From positions 310,001 through 374,000 of the forward strand of contig NZ_JBHTDC010000002.1 in NCBI RefSeq assembly GCF_042666435.1: 64,000 bases of DNA. Reading direction: 5' to 3'. Below are positions 35,796-43,585 of this stretch, piece by piece. Each line of letters begins with the position of its first letter. Positions within the stretch are counted from its first letter, which is position 1. A program made the translations under genes and the position numbers. This DNA comes from Allosphingosinicella sp042666435. GTDB lineage: Bacteria; Pseudomonadota; Alphaproteobacteria; Sphingomonadales; Sphingomonadaceae. The notes under the pieces are model-generated. The model ran no database searches. It was not told the DNA's origin and saw only the letters and a list, made by a program, of their open reading frames with translations.

Positions 35796-36593
35796 CTAAG
35801 CGAGCCGGGCGATCACGGCCTGGGCTGCGGCCGGAGCGCGGAGCTTCGCGCCGTTGATCATGAACAGATAGACGTCGCGGGACGTCGCGGGCGCCGAACC
35901 GTCCAAGACGTAAGGGAGGCCCGGTGGTGCCTCGCCCTTCGCCCATCCTTTCGCGACGCCGGTCCAGCGGTCGAGCTCGGCTCCATCATAGCCGGCCGGC
36001 TCCTCCTCGCGCGCCTGCTGGAGCCGGGCATAGACGAAATCGGCGGTGACATCGGCGATGCCGGGATATTCCGCATGATCCGCGAACACGATCGCCGCGC
36101 CGGCCTTGCGCGCGAGGGCGACGAAGCGCGGGTCGCGGAAGCTCTCGTGCCGGACCTCCAGCGCATGACTAAGAGCGACACCGTCCTGGGCGGCCGGGAT
36201 CAGCTTCAGAAAAGCCGCGAATTCGTCGGCATCGAACTTCTTGGTCGGCGCGAACTGCCACAGGATCGGGCCGAGCTTGTCGCCCAGCTCGACGATACCC
36301 TGCGAGCAGAAGCGCGCGATCGACTCCGCCGCCTCCGGCAGCACCTTGCGATTCGTGCAGAAGCGCGACGCCTTGACCGCGAAGACGAAGCCGGGCGGCG
36401 CGGCCTTCGCCCAGCGGGCGAACGTCTCCGGCTTCTGGCTGCCATAATAAGTGGCGTTGATCTCGATCGCGGTCACATGGGAGACGGCATAGTCGAGCTC
36501 GCGCGCCTTCGGCAGATCGGCCGGATAGAAGACCCCGCGCCACGGCTCGTAGGTCCAGCCGCCTATGCCGACCCGAATGGTTCCTCCGGCCAT
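35796..36593 (-). CDS. DUF72 family protein (YecE-like)
   Basis: Encodes 265 residues of the DUF72 TIM-barrel family. Typical blocks are present: RVGIGGWTYEPWRGVFYP, EINATYYGSQKPETFARWA, FVFAVKASRFCTN, LGPILWQFAPTKKFD, ALEVRHESF, and VYARLQQ. The biochemical role is unknown. The start codon shares a base with the stop of the GFA-family gene (TGATG), so the two are a coupled pair. Confidence 0.93.
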   Translation of the reverse strand: MAGGTIRVGIGGWTYEPWRGVFYPADLPKARELDYAVSHVTAIEINATYYGSQKPETFARWAKAAPPGFVFAVKASRFCTNRKVLPEAAESIARFCSQGIVELGDKLGPILWQFAPTKKFDADEFAAFLKLIPAAQDGVALSHALEVRHESFRDPRFVALARKAGAAIVFADHAEYPGIADVTADFVYARLQQAREEEPAGYDGAELDRWTGVAKGWAKGEAPPGLPYVLDGSAPATSRDVYLFMINGAKLRAPAAAQAVIARLA

Positions 36594-36943
36594 CAGAAGC
36601 TGGCGCCGTCGATCTGCTTGATCTCGATCGCGTCGAGATCGATCCCCTCGGCGCAGCGCAGGTTGATCTCCACCATGGCCTTCCCGTCGGGCCCGGTTCC
36701 TTCCGCGAACGGAGCACAGCCGCAGGTCTTGCAGAATTGGTGCCGGATATTGTGCTTGTTGAAGGTGTAGACGATGATGTCGTCGCGCGAGGCTTCAAGC
36801 GTGAACCTGTCCGCCGTCGAGAAATGGTGCAGATAGCCCTTCCTGCGACAGATCGAGCAATTGCATTCCAGCGCCTCGGCGGGCGGCTCCTCGTCGAGCG
36901 TATACGCGATTTTGCCGCAATGGCAGCTTCCCTTGATCGGCAT
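36593..36943 (-). CDS. GFA family protein (glutathione-dependent formaldehyde-activating fold)
   Basis: Encodes 116 residues. GFA/CENP-V-type zinc-binding Cys motifs are complete: CHCGKIAY (residues 7-14), CNCSICRRKGY, and CKTCGCAPF. Some family members catalyse S-hydroxymethylglutathione formation, many are uncharacterised. The family binds two zinc ions. It overlaps the DUF72 gene by one base and is the first gene of the pair. Confidence 0.93.
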   Translation of the reverse strand: MPIKGSCHCGKIAYTLDEEPPAEALECNCSICRRKGYLHHFSTADRFTLEASRDDIIVYTFNKHNIRHQFCKTCGCAPFAEGTGPDGKAMVEINLRCAEGIDLDAIEIKQIDGASF

Positions 36944-37050
36944 GGTCCCTCCTGGGCCGGCTTCACCTTGTAGCGTTTCCGCCGCAGGCAGGCGAATGAC
37001 GGCTCAGACTTGAGAGCGCGGTTCGAGCGAGCGTTACGCCAATTCTTGAT

Positions 37051-37069
37051 AATGCGAATAACTCGCAAT
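37051..37069. promoter_or_regulatory. Fur-like palindrome
   Basis: AATGCGAATAACTCGCAAT is a 19-base imperfect palindrome (pattern AnTGCGAnTnAnTCGCAnT) that ends 26 bases before the start of the next gene. It shares TGCGAAT with the box in front of the TonB receptor at 57744, which favours one iron-responsive regulator for both. Confidence 0.5.
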
Positions 37070-37094
37070 AGGATGGCGGCCAGAGGAGAGTTTC

Positions 37095-37496
37095 ATGGCC
37101 TTCGACATCGATCTGCTGGCGCGCTCGCCGGACCTGCGCGCCCTTCCCGCTTGGGAGGCGCGCGTAGCGGTGACGCTCCGGCTGTGGGTGGTGATGAACA
37201 AGCTCGGCCGGTGCCCGCTCCAGGCCATGGCCGAGAAGCTCGAATCGCGCCGCGCCGCCGCCCACCTCCATTTGATGCTGGAGGAGGTCGGCGCCGCTTG
37301 GCCAGAGCCCTTCTGCGTCAGTCCGCCCTGCTGCCCGCGGCTGAGCCACGACGAGGCGCTTATCCTCGACATGGTCCGCGCCGCCAGCCGGGGCGACCGC
37401 CCGGGCTTCGACCGGCTGCTGAGCGATCTTCTCCCCGCCGACGCGCGCGACCCGCTCTTCACCTCCGCCGCTCTTTTCGCCTCCGCTTTGTCATAG
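37095..37496 (+). CDS. Conserved hypothetical protein with Cys cluster
   Basis: Encodes 133 residues from ATG 37095, preceded by AGAGGAGAG. The protein is helical with no signal peptide. Its only striking feature is FCVSPPCCPRLSHDEALIL near residues 73-92, with three Cys and a His, which could hold a metal or cluster. I do not recognise the family. A Fur-like palindrome immediately upstream suggests iron-dependent expression, so a small iron-handling or redox protein is one idea. Confidence 0.7.
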   Translation: MAFDIDLLARSPDLRALPAWEARVAVTLRLWVVMNKLGRCPLQAMAEKLESRRAAAHLHLMLEEVGAAWPEPFCVSPPCCPRLSHDEALILDMVRAASRGDRPGFDRLLSDLLPADARDPLFTSAALFASALS

Positions 37497-37524
37497 ATCC
37501 GCGAGGGATCCGATCGGCCCGCGC

Positions 37525-38118
37525 CTACCGCATGATGCAGTTGGTGCCGGCCCAGAGCGCGGTCACCGTGGCGTCGGGCGTGTCGGCGCTGAGCAGGCCG
37601 GTATAGCCGCCGCCGTTGAACTCGGTCCCGAGCGAGGTCTGCTCGACCGTCGGCGCGGCCCCCAGCGCCGCCGCGAGGTCGGCGCGCGGCGATCCGATCG
37701 TGATTCCACCGGGCGTGCCGATCCATGGCTCCTCCGAACCCGCGCGCAGCTCCCAGCCGACGAATTCGCCCTGGCTGAACATCAGCACGACATTGTCCCA
37801 GCTGGCGAATTCCATCGGACCCGCGCCGCATTCGGTCGATTCTTCCTTGTGGTAGGTTTCGCCGAGAATGGGTGTGACCTGCTCGATCGTGTCGAGGCTG
37901 TTCGCGCCGAATGCGATCCTGCTCTCCTCGGTGCCGGCCGGGAGGATGGCGTTCGCCTCGAGCAGGACGTTGGGGCTGCCGCCCTCCTCGCCATGCGCGT
38001 CGACCGCGTTGGCGTCGGCCACGGCCGCCACATTTGCCTGAGCGTCGCTGGCGTCCGCACCGCCGCAGGCGGCCAGCGCGAACACAGCGGCGCCGGCGAA
38101 GAGAATATATTTGTTCAT
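37525..38118 (-). CDS. Putative lipoprotein
   Basis: Encodes 197 residues from ATG 38118, after a run of six G that serves as ribosome site (a TTG one codon earlier is in frame). The signal ends in a lipobox AVFALAACGG (Cys18). An Ala/Asp-rich linker leads to a beta-rich domain that begins near ILPAGTEESRIAFG and contains TECGAG and TNCIMR, a possible disulfide pair. The function is not known. Confidence 0.72.
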   Translation of the reverse strand: MNKYILFAGAAVFALAACGGADASDAQANVAAVADANAVDAHGEEGGSPNVLLEANAILPAGTEESRIAFGANSLDTIEQVTPILGETYHKEESTECGAGPMEFASWDNVVLMFSQGEFVGWELRAGSEEPWIGTPGGITIGSPRADLAAALGAAPTVEQTSLGTEFNGGGYTGLLSADTPDATVTALWAGTNCIMR

Positions 38119-38199
38119 CAATGTCCCCCCTGTCGATAGGCGGAGGCTGCGCCGGGATGACCGGGGCGGTCAAGCCCTGCGAGGACATCCGCATTCCCT

Positions 38200-38252
38200 C
38201 TGCGCGCGGTCCTCCGGATTGCCACGGGCCTTCGGTCCTCGCAATGATGGGG
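38200..38252. repeat. Degenerate palindromic repeat (selO type)
   Basis: CCTCCGGATTGCCACGGGCC and the following TTCGGTCCTCGCAATGATGG resemble one half and end of the element found inside selO (GGATTGC, CTCGCAATGA). It lies in the intergenic region before a DUF1801 gene. Confidence 0.55.
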
Positions 38253-38278
38253 CGAGGAACGGACGCGAGGAGAAGAGG

Positions 38279-38698
38279 ATGAGCGGCGCGGCGGCAGAAG
38301 ACACGCCCTCTCGGGCGATCGACGCGAAGATCGAGGCGCTTGGCGATTGGCGGGGCAGGACCTTGGCGCGGGTGCGGGCGATTATCAGGGCGGCGGACCC
38401 GGACGTCGTCGAGGCGGTGAAATGGCGCAAGCCGTCCAACCCCTCGGGCGTGCCCGTGTGGGAGCATGAAGGCATCCTCTGCACCGGCGAGACCTACAAG
38501 GACAAGGTGAAGCTGACCTTCGCGAGGGGCGCGGCGCTGGCGGACCCGGCGAGCCTGTTCAATTCCAGCCTGGAAGGCAACACGCGGCGGGCGATCGACA
38601 TAAGGGAAGGCAACGAAATCGACGGGGAGGCGCTGGCGGCGCTCGTTCGCGCCGCCGTGGCGGCGAATGTGTCGCGGCCGGCCCGCTCCAAAAGTTAG
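38279..38698 (+). CDS. DUF1801 domain protein
   Basis: Encodes 139 residues from ATG 38279. The DUF1801 (YdhG-like) fold is marked by RGRTLARVRAIIRAADPDVVEAVKWRKPSNP, VPVWEHEGILCTGETYKDKVKLTFARGA, and a C-terminal helix rich in Ala. The family is cytosolic and uncharacterised. A second member lies at 42090-42503. Confidence 0.85.
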   Translation: MSGAAAEDTPSRAIDAKIEALGDWRGRTLARVRAIIRAADPDVVEAVKWRKPSNPSGVPVWEHEGILCTGETYKDKVKLTFARGAALADPASLFNSSLEGNTRRAIDIREGNEIDGEALAALVRAAVAANVSRPARSKS

Positions 38699-38807
38699 GC
38701 AAAGGTCAGGCCAGGAACGCACCTTTCAGGCGTCGTCGTCGCCAGCGTCGATTGCGCCAACTGTGTTTGTGTAGTAATACAGTATGGCAGACTGAAGGAG
38801 GCGGAAG

Positions 38808-39479
38808 ATGGGAATGTGGGCGATCACGGCCGCTGCGGTGCTCGCGGGCGCGCAGCCTTCCGTCGCGGAAGTCCCGGATGTGCCAGCGGCGCGTGTCGAG
38901 GCGCAAACGGTGGCGCATCCCGGCGAGGGGGTGACGGTGCGCGTGCCGCCCTCGGCGACTTATGTCGGCGGCGAGCGGTTCACGCTCTACGATGTGGCCG
39001 ATTGCGAGATCCACGTCTTCATCGAGGCCGACGCGGACCGGCGCATGAAGCGCCTGTGGTGGATCCAGTTCGAAAGCTACCTGCCGAGCAAGCCGGAGCT
39101 CGGCTACGATTATGCCGACGGGAATAGACGGATGATGCTGGACGGCACGCCGATTTGGGTGCGCGCCAACCCCGTGCCGACCGACGGGCCGATGCGCGAA
39201 GGCTCCGATCGCGAGGCCGTGTTCCGCATCCTCAAAAGCGGCGGTTATCCGATCCCTCCGCAAGTGATGAACGTGCGCATGGTGCAATTGCTCGACGATT
39301 CCAAAGGCACCGGCCAGGGCCGGCGCGAGCTGATGATCATCTACAGTGAAAATTTGGAGCCGACCGGCAAGACGCTGGCCGACCTGACGACCGACGGCAA
39401 GCCGGACGAGAGGTGGACGGCGATAGGCGAGAAGCTGATCGAGCGAGCGATGGCGTCCGTGACGGTGGAGCGGCGGTAA
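38808..39479 (+). CDS. Putative secreted protein, unknown function
   Basis: Encodes 223 residues. The first 20 residues (MWAITAAAVLAGAQPSVAE) look like a signal peptide. The rest is an alpha/beta domain with GERFTLYDVADCEIHVFIEAD and DRRMKRLWWIQFESYLPSKP, and a C-terminal helix. I recognise no family. It is monocistronic, convergent with the VOC gene. Confidence 0.7.
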   Translation: MGMWAITAAAVLAGAQPSVAEVPDVPAARVEAQTVAHPGEGVTVRVPPSATYVGGERFTLYDVADCEIHVFIEADADRRMKRLWWIQFESYLPSKPELGYDYADGNRRMMLDGTPIWVRANPVPTDGPMREGSDREAVFRILKSGGYPIPPQVMNVRMVQLLDDSKGTGQGRRELMIIYSENLEPTGKTLADLTTDGKPDERWTAIGEKLIERAMASVTVERR

Positions 39480-39486
39480 GCGCGGT

Positions 39487-39924
39487 TCAGCCACGGAACT
39501 CGATCTTGACCGACGGCGCGCTGCGTTTCGCCGGCCCATGGAACACCGCCTCGATATTGTTGCCGTCGGGATCGAGCAGGAAGGCGGCGTAATAATCGGG
39601 ATGGTAGTTCGGGCGCAAACCCGGCGCGCCATTGTCCTTGCCGCCCGCCGCCAGCCCCGCCTTGTGGAAGGCGTCGACCGTGGCACGGTCGCTGCCCTGG
39701 AAGGCAAGGTGGTGGCGGCCGGTGCGCTTGCCCAGCGCCTCGGGGCTGTCGTGGGTAGAGACGAACAACTCGTCATACCAGAAATGCGTGTCCGCGCTGC
39801 CGCCGATCGGGATCTCCAGCACCTCGAACAAGGCCTCATAGAAGCGCCGGCTCGCGCCCAGATCGGCGACGACCAGCTGGATATGGTCGATGAGGCGACC
39901 TCGGTGCAGTTCCTGCGTTTCCAT
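39487..39924 (-). CDS. VOC (glyoxalase/dioxygenase superfamily) protein
   Basis: Encodes 145 residues of the vicinal-oxygen-chelate fold: IDHIQLVVADLGASRRFYEALF at the start, a metal-type His (DHIQL), GRHHLAFQGSDRATVDAFHKAG, and AFLLDPDGNNIEAVFHGP. Members include glyoxalase I and resistance proteins; the substrate cannot be assigned. It lies near a second VOC gene on the same strand. Confidence 0.9.
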   Translation of the reverse strand: METQELHRGRLIDHIQLVVADLGASRRFYEALFEVLEIPIGGSADTHFWYDELFVSTHDSPEALGKRTGRHHLAFQGSDRATVDAFHKAGLAAGGKDNGAPGLRPNYHPDYYAAFLLDPDGNNIEAVFHGPAKRSAPSVKIEFRG

Positions 39925-39987
39925 TGATGCCCTCCTATCCCGCGTCGTCGGATTTGTGTTGAAGCGGATTTCGCTCTTCGGGCGCGG

Positions 39988-40347
39988 TCATGCCGGCGGA
40001 AAGGGCCGCGCGGGCGGTGAGGCCAAAGTGACGAGGTTGCCGTCGGGATCGCGCACCTGCGCCAGCGTCGAATAGTCGCCCTCGATGTCGTCGCCGAGCG
40101 CGATCCCCGCGTCTCCAAGCCGGCGGCGCTCGGCCGCGAGATCCTCGACATAGAGGAAGAACATGCCGTGGCCGGCGATCTCCTCGCTGCTGGACAGCAT
40201 CAGCCCGCCCTGGTCGGACAGCTCCCAGTGCAGCAAGGTGGGCATCGGCCGGTGGTCCGGGCCGCGGCCGAGCAGCTTCGTGTACCAGGCTTCCCCGGCC
40301 GCCATGTCCGCGACGAGCAAGGAAGCGTAGCTTTTCCGGATGGTCAT
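39988..40347 (-). CDS. VOC-family protein (glyoxalase/bleomycin-resistance-like)
   Basis: Encodes 119 residues from ATG 40347; the long upstream frame is antisense of the DUF899 gene. A single VOC domain: SLLVADMAAGEAWYTKLLGRGPD, GHGMFFLYVEDLAAERRRL, and YSTLAQVRDPDGNLVTLA. The first metal ligand position is not an obvious His. It is the more divergent of the two adjacent VOC genes. Confidence 0.85.
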   Translation of the reverse strand: MTIRKSYASLLVADMAAGEAWYTKLLGRGPDHRPMPTLLHWELSDQGGLMLSSSEEIAGHGMFFLYVEDLAAERRRLGDAGIALGDDIEGDYSTLAQVRDPDGNLVTLASPPARPFPPA

Positions 40348-40363
40348 GGGTGCCTCTTCCTCG

Positions 40364-41083
40364 TCACTCCCGTTCGGCATCGGTCGCGAGATCGTCGTGC
40401 CAGACCCACCAGCCATAAGGCGGCGTCTGGGGATAGAATTCGGGCGAGTCCTCCCATTCCTCCTGGCGGCCGAGCGCTGTGATATCGAGATAGTTCCAGG
40501 TGTTCCCCATCTGCTCGTCGCCGCGGCCGTTGACGAAATAGGTGCGGAATATCTTGTCGCCGTCCCGGATGAAGGCGTTGGTGCCGTGCCATTCGTCGAC
40601 CCCGAAATCGGCATCGAAACCGTCGGTCAGCGTGTACCAGGGGATATGCTCCCAGCCCATATGCGCCTTCAGGCGGGCGAGGTCCGCTTGCGATCCACGC
40701 GAGACGAAGGCGAGGCTGGTGTCGCGGGCATTGAGATGCGCCGGGTGCGCGACCTGATCGGCGACCATGGAGCAGCCGATGCATCCCTTCTCCGGCCAGC
40801 GCCCGACGCCGGGATCCATGAAGGCGCGGTAGACGATCAGCTGCCGGCGGCCGTCGAACAGATCAAGCAGGCTCACGCGGCCGTCGGGGCCTTCGAACGC
40901 ATAATCCTTCTCGACCGCCAGCCACGGCATCCGGCGGCGTTCGGCGGCCAAGGCGTCGCGCGACCGCATCACCGCCTTTTCCTTCTCGCGCATCCGCTCA
41001 TGGGCGGCGTCCCATTCGGCGCGCGACACGATCGAGGGCGTCTGCATCGGCTTGTTCCGGGCGTGCTCGGATGTTTCGGCCAT
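40364..41083 (-). CDS. DUF899 family protein (thioredoxin-like)
   Basis: Encodes 239 residues from ATG 41083, which has an AGGAGAG site. DUF899 marks are clear: SRAEWDAAHERMREKEKAVMRSRDALAAERRRMPW at the N-terminus, YAFEGPDGRVSLLDLFDGRRQL, the thioredoxin-like EKGCIGCSMVADQV (Cys pair), and YYQTPPYG-like end (YPQTPPYGWWVWHDDL). The role is unknown, likely redox. The neighbouring VOC gene follows with 16 bases between them. Confidence 0.92.
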   Translation of the reverse strand: MAETSEHARNKPMQTPSIVSRAEWDAAHERMREKEKAVMRSRDALAAERRRMPWLAVEKDYAFEGPDGRVSLLDLFDGRRQLIVYRAFMDPGVGRWPEKGCIGCSMVADQVAHPAHLNARDTSLAFVSRGSQADLARLKAHMGWEHIPWYTLTDGFDADFGVDEWHGTNAFIRDGDKIFRTYFVNGRGDEQMGNTWNYLDITALGRQEEWEDSPEFYPQTPPYGWWVWHDDLATDAERE

Positions 41084-41242
41084 CGCTCTCCTGCCTCCGA
41101 TCCATTTGCGGAAGACCGCCGCGAGGGCGGGCCCGGAGTGAACGCCTGTTCGATCGGGAAGGTTGCCGGGTAAAGCTTCGTCCGGGTTGCGCTGCGGGAG
41201 AGGCTGGGGCAGCCTGCCTGCTTCAATGCGAAAGGGGCACAG

Positions 41243-41596
<354 letters not shown>

Positions 41597-42089
41597 CGGG
41601 GTCGCCATACCCTCCCTCGAATGGTCCCAACGTTCGCACTGGCCATGAGACATGCGCCGCGAGGGGGCCGCCAGGCGCGTGCAGGGTCGGTCGATCATGC
41701 CCCCGGCGCGATCCAGGGGGTGCGGGGCATCCTTTTCCCTGACGCTCGTGACGCGGGTCCCGTCGCGCCCGGGCCGGGGCGCGGGCCGTCCGGCGTTCAC
41801 CGGCTGCGCGCGCTGTATCGCCATCGCCCGCCTCCGCCCGGCGGCTCATGCTCCTCCACTGTGCTTCATGATGCTCACGCCTTCGAGTCGCAAAAGGAGC
41901 GGATCATTTATCTCATCGGAAGGGGTGTAGGAAAATCCCGCTTGGCGGGACGACGGATCGGGGGCGGTTGCCCGGCAGTGACTTCCTCATCCTGAAGGGC
42001 GCGGAGGGGCGCGCCATCCGTCTCTGCCTTGGCGGCGGCGGCGCCAAGGTCGTAGAAGCGACGGGCGACCGATCCGAGGGAGAGCATTG
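41597..42089. other. Gene-poor stretch, no confident gene
   Basis: About 490 bases between the DUF2200 and second DUF1801 genes. Short open frames occur on both strands but have no ribosome sites or recognisable domains, and their composition looks like chance in GC-rich DNA. I see no tRNA or clear terminator here. Confidence 0.5.
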
Positions 42090-42503
42090 ATGCCCCAGTC
42101 CAAGCCCAAGCTCCTGTCGGGCGGCAACCCGCAGATACCCAAAGGCTATGGCGACGCCCCGGTGCAGGCCTATATCGCCGCCATGCCCGGCTGGAAAAGC
42201 GCGGTCGGCGGCCGCATCGACGCGATCGTCGAGAAGGCCGTGCCGGGGGTGAGGAAGGCGGTGAAGTGGAACTCGCCCTTCTACGGCATGGAGGACGATC
42301 TCTGGTTCCTGAGCTTCCACGTCTTCGCCCGCTATGTGAAGGTCGCCTTCTTCCGAGGCGCGTCGCTCGAGCCCGTCCCGCCGGTCGCATCGAAGAGCGG
42401 CGACACCCGCTATTTCCACATCCACGAGGACGACGCTTTCGACGAGGCTTTGTTCGCCGATTGGGTCCGCCAGGCGAGCCGGTTGCCGGGAGAGAAGATG
42501 TAA
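42090..42503 (+). CDS. DUF1801 domain protein
   Basis: Encodes 137 residues from ATG 42090 (a TTG one codon earlier is in frame), with a GGGAGAG site. Blocks QAYIAAMPGWKSAVGGRIDAIVEKAVPGVRKAVKWNSPFYGME and SFHVFARYVKVAFFRGASLEPVPP define the family. It is similar in layout to the gene at 38279 but not a close copy. It is the last gene before the low-GC patch. Confidence 0.88.
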   Translation: MPQSKPKLLSGGNPQIPKGYGDAPVQAYIAAMPGWKSAVGGRIDAIVEKAVPGVRKAVKWNSPFYGMEDDLWFLSFHVFARYVKVAFFRGASLEPVPPVASKSGDTRYFHIHEDDAFDEALFADWVRQASRLPGEKM

Positions 42504-42811
42504 GCGGGGGGGGGGGGGCGGAATTCGCCAGTTTCGGGCGGCCTAGCCAGGCACGCGCCATGGACGCCGGCGCTCGCGGGCTGGTTGTCCCGAAGCTTCT
42601 CCCGGTGAGGAACATGATCAAGGGGCCATGTTCGACCGAGCCGTCGCCCTCGAAGAGCTTGCGGATCGAGAGTAGCGGAGTGAATTAGGTATTGTGTCCC
42701 CGGAATTGCCGGTGCGACGAACGGGGTGGGCGAATCGGGAGTGAGCGGGGGCGAGTTTGGTATTGTGTCCCCGGAATTGCCGGAATTGCAGACAGATACC
42801 CAGATAGCTCG
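42504..42811. other. Gene-free border of the low-GC patch
   Basis: This stretch holds a 13-G homopolymer (42506-42518) and two copies of a 25-base direct repeat (42688-42712 and 42759-42783, starting GGTATTGTGTCCCC). No complete gene is visible. The composition changes from GC-rich to AT-richer near 42790. Confidence 0.7.
42688..42783. repeat. Direct repeat pair flanking 46 bases
   Basis: The 25-base sequence starting GGTATTGTGTCCCCGGAATT occurs at 42688-42712 and again at 42759-42783 without a mismatch. The period is 71 bases. It may mark the edge of an old mobile element; no transposase gene is next to it. Confidence 0.85.
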
Positions 42812-43585
42812 CTATCGCTTCATCGGCTGAGACCCGTCCATTAGGTCTTCGCGATGATAAACTATAGGAACCCCGCTTGAATCCACTGTAAGCTCAAAGT
42901 CTTGAAACACATTGGGCGCTTCGTCCAACAGTATCTTGAGCAAAGTAGCACTGAAACGTCGCATCTCATGGTCTCCGACGATTCCGCCCCGAAGCTTTAG
43001 GAAGTGACGTAGAGCTCGGGCGTTAGCAGTAAAAGCCACCTTAGTGGTTGCCGCGTTTGGTAGGACAAGTCTCGCCACGGCATGAGCTTCGCGTCTTCCT
43101 TCCTTGCTGCCATGGTCCCCCGCCTTTAAAATACGGTCATAGAGTTGGAGCGATCGCTGCTTCAGCTCCTTCCATTCTTTGGCGATTTCGGGCTCTATGT
43201 CGGCGATATCGGGATCAACTACGTCAATGAGTCTATGATCTACGTATTGTTGAGACAGCTGACTGAAAGAGAAGCCGATTCTATGTCGAACCAATTGATG
43301 AGAGAAGGACCGGGTTACGTCGTAGGCTACGAACGTCCAGCTTGCATGCTCCAAGACGCTTTCGTGACCAGCTTTTATCAAGTGAGCAATATATTGGCGA
43401 TTGCTTTTAGGGGATTGTCGATTACCAAAAGAAAGATAGCATAACCTTCCGCAATATTCTATCAAAGACTCCGCAGCCGTGGCATTATCGTCCACACGCC
43501 AGCCTGATTTTACTGCAGCAGCAAGACCAGCCACTTCAGGCATAAGTGGCTTAGAAATAAGAATAATCTTAGGATTGTTTGTCAT
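42812..43585 (-). CDS. thyX: Divergent flavin-dependent thymidylate synthase
   Basis: Encodes 257 residues of the ThyX family, which methylates dUMP to dTMP with methylenetetrahydrofolate, FAD and NADPH. Family marks are GHESVLEHASWTF (73-85), the FAD/dUMP motif RHRIGFSFSQLSQQY (100-114) and NARALRHFLKLR with DHEMRRF. Two oddities: the RHR motif has one extra residue compared with the usual RHR-x2-S spacing, and the normal S-x-R is S-Q-Q. GC content is far lower than in neighbouring genes. It overlaps the upstream DCD-fold gene by ATGA, so the two are coupled. It may still be active, but active-site changes make this uncertain. Confidence 0.85.
   Translation of the reverse strand: MTNNPKIILISKPLMPEVAGLAAAVKSGWRVDDNATAAESLIEYCGRLCYLSFGNRQSPKSNRQYIAHLIKAGHESVLEHASWTFVAYDVTRSFSHQLVRHRIGFSFSQLSQQYVDHRLIDVVDPDIADIEPEIAKEWKELKQRSLQLYDRILKAGDHGSKEGRREAHAVARLVLPNAATTKVAFTANARALRHFLKLRGGIVGDHEMRRFSATLLKILLDEAPNVFQDFELTVDSSGVPIVYHREDLMDGSQPMKR

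Noticed and set aside
41652..41930. A 92-codon frame between DUF2200 and DUF1801.
   Set aside because: No ribosome site, no domain and Arg/Pro/Ala bias; likely chance.
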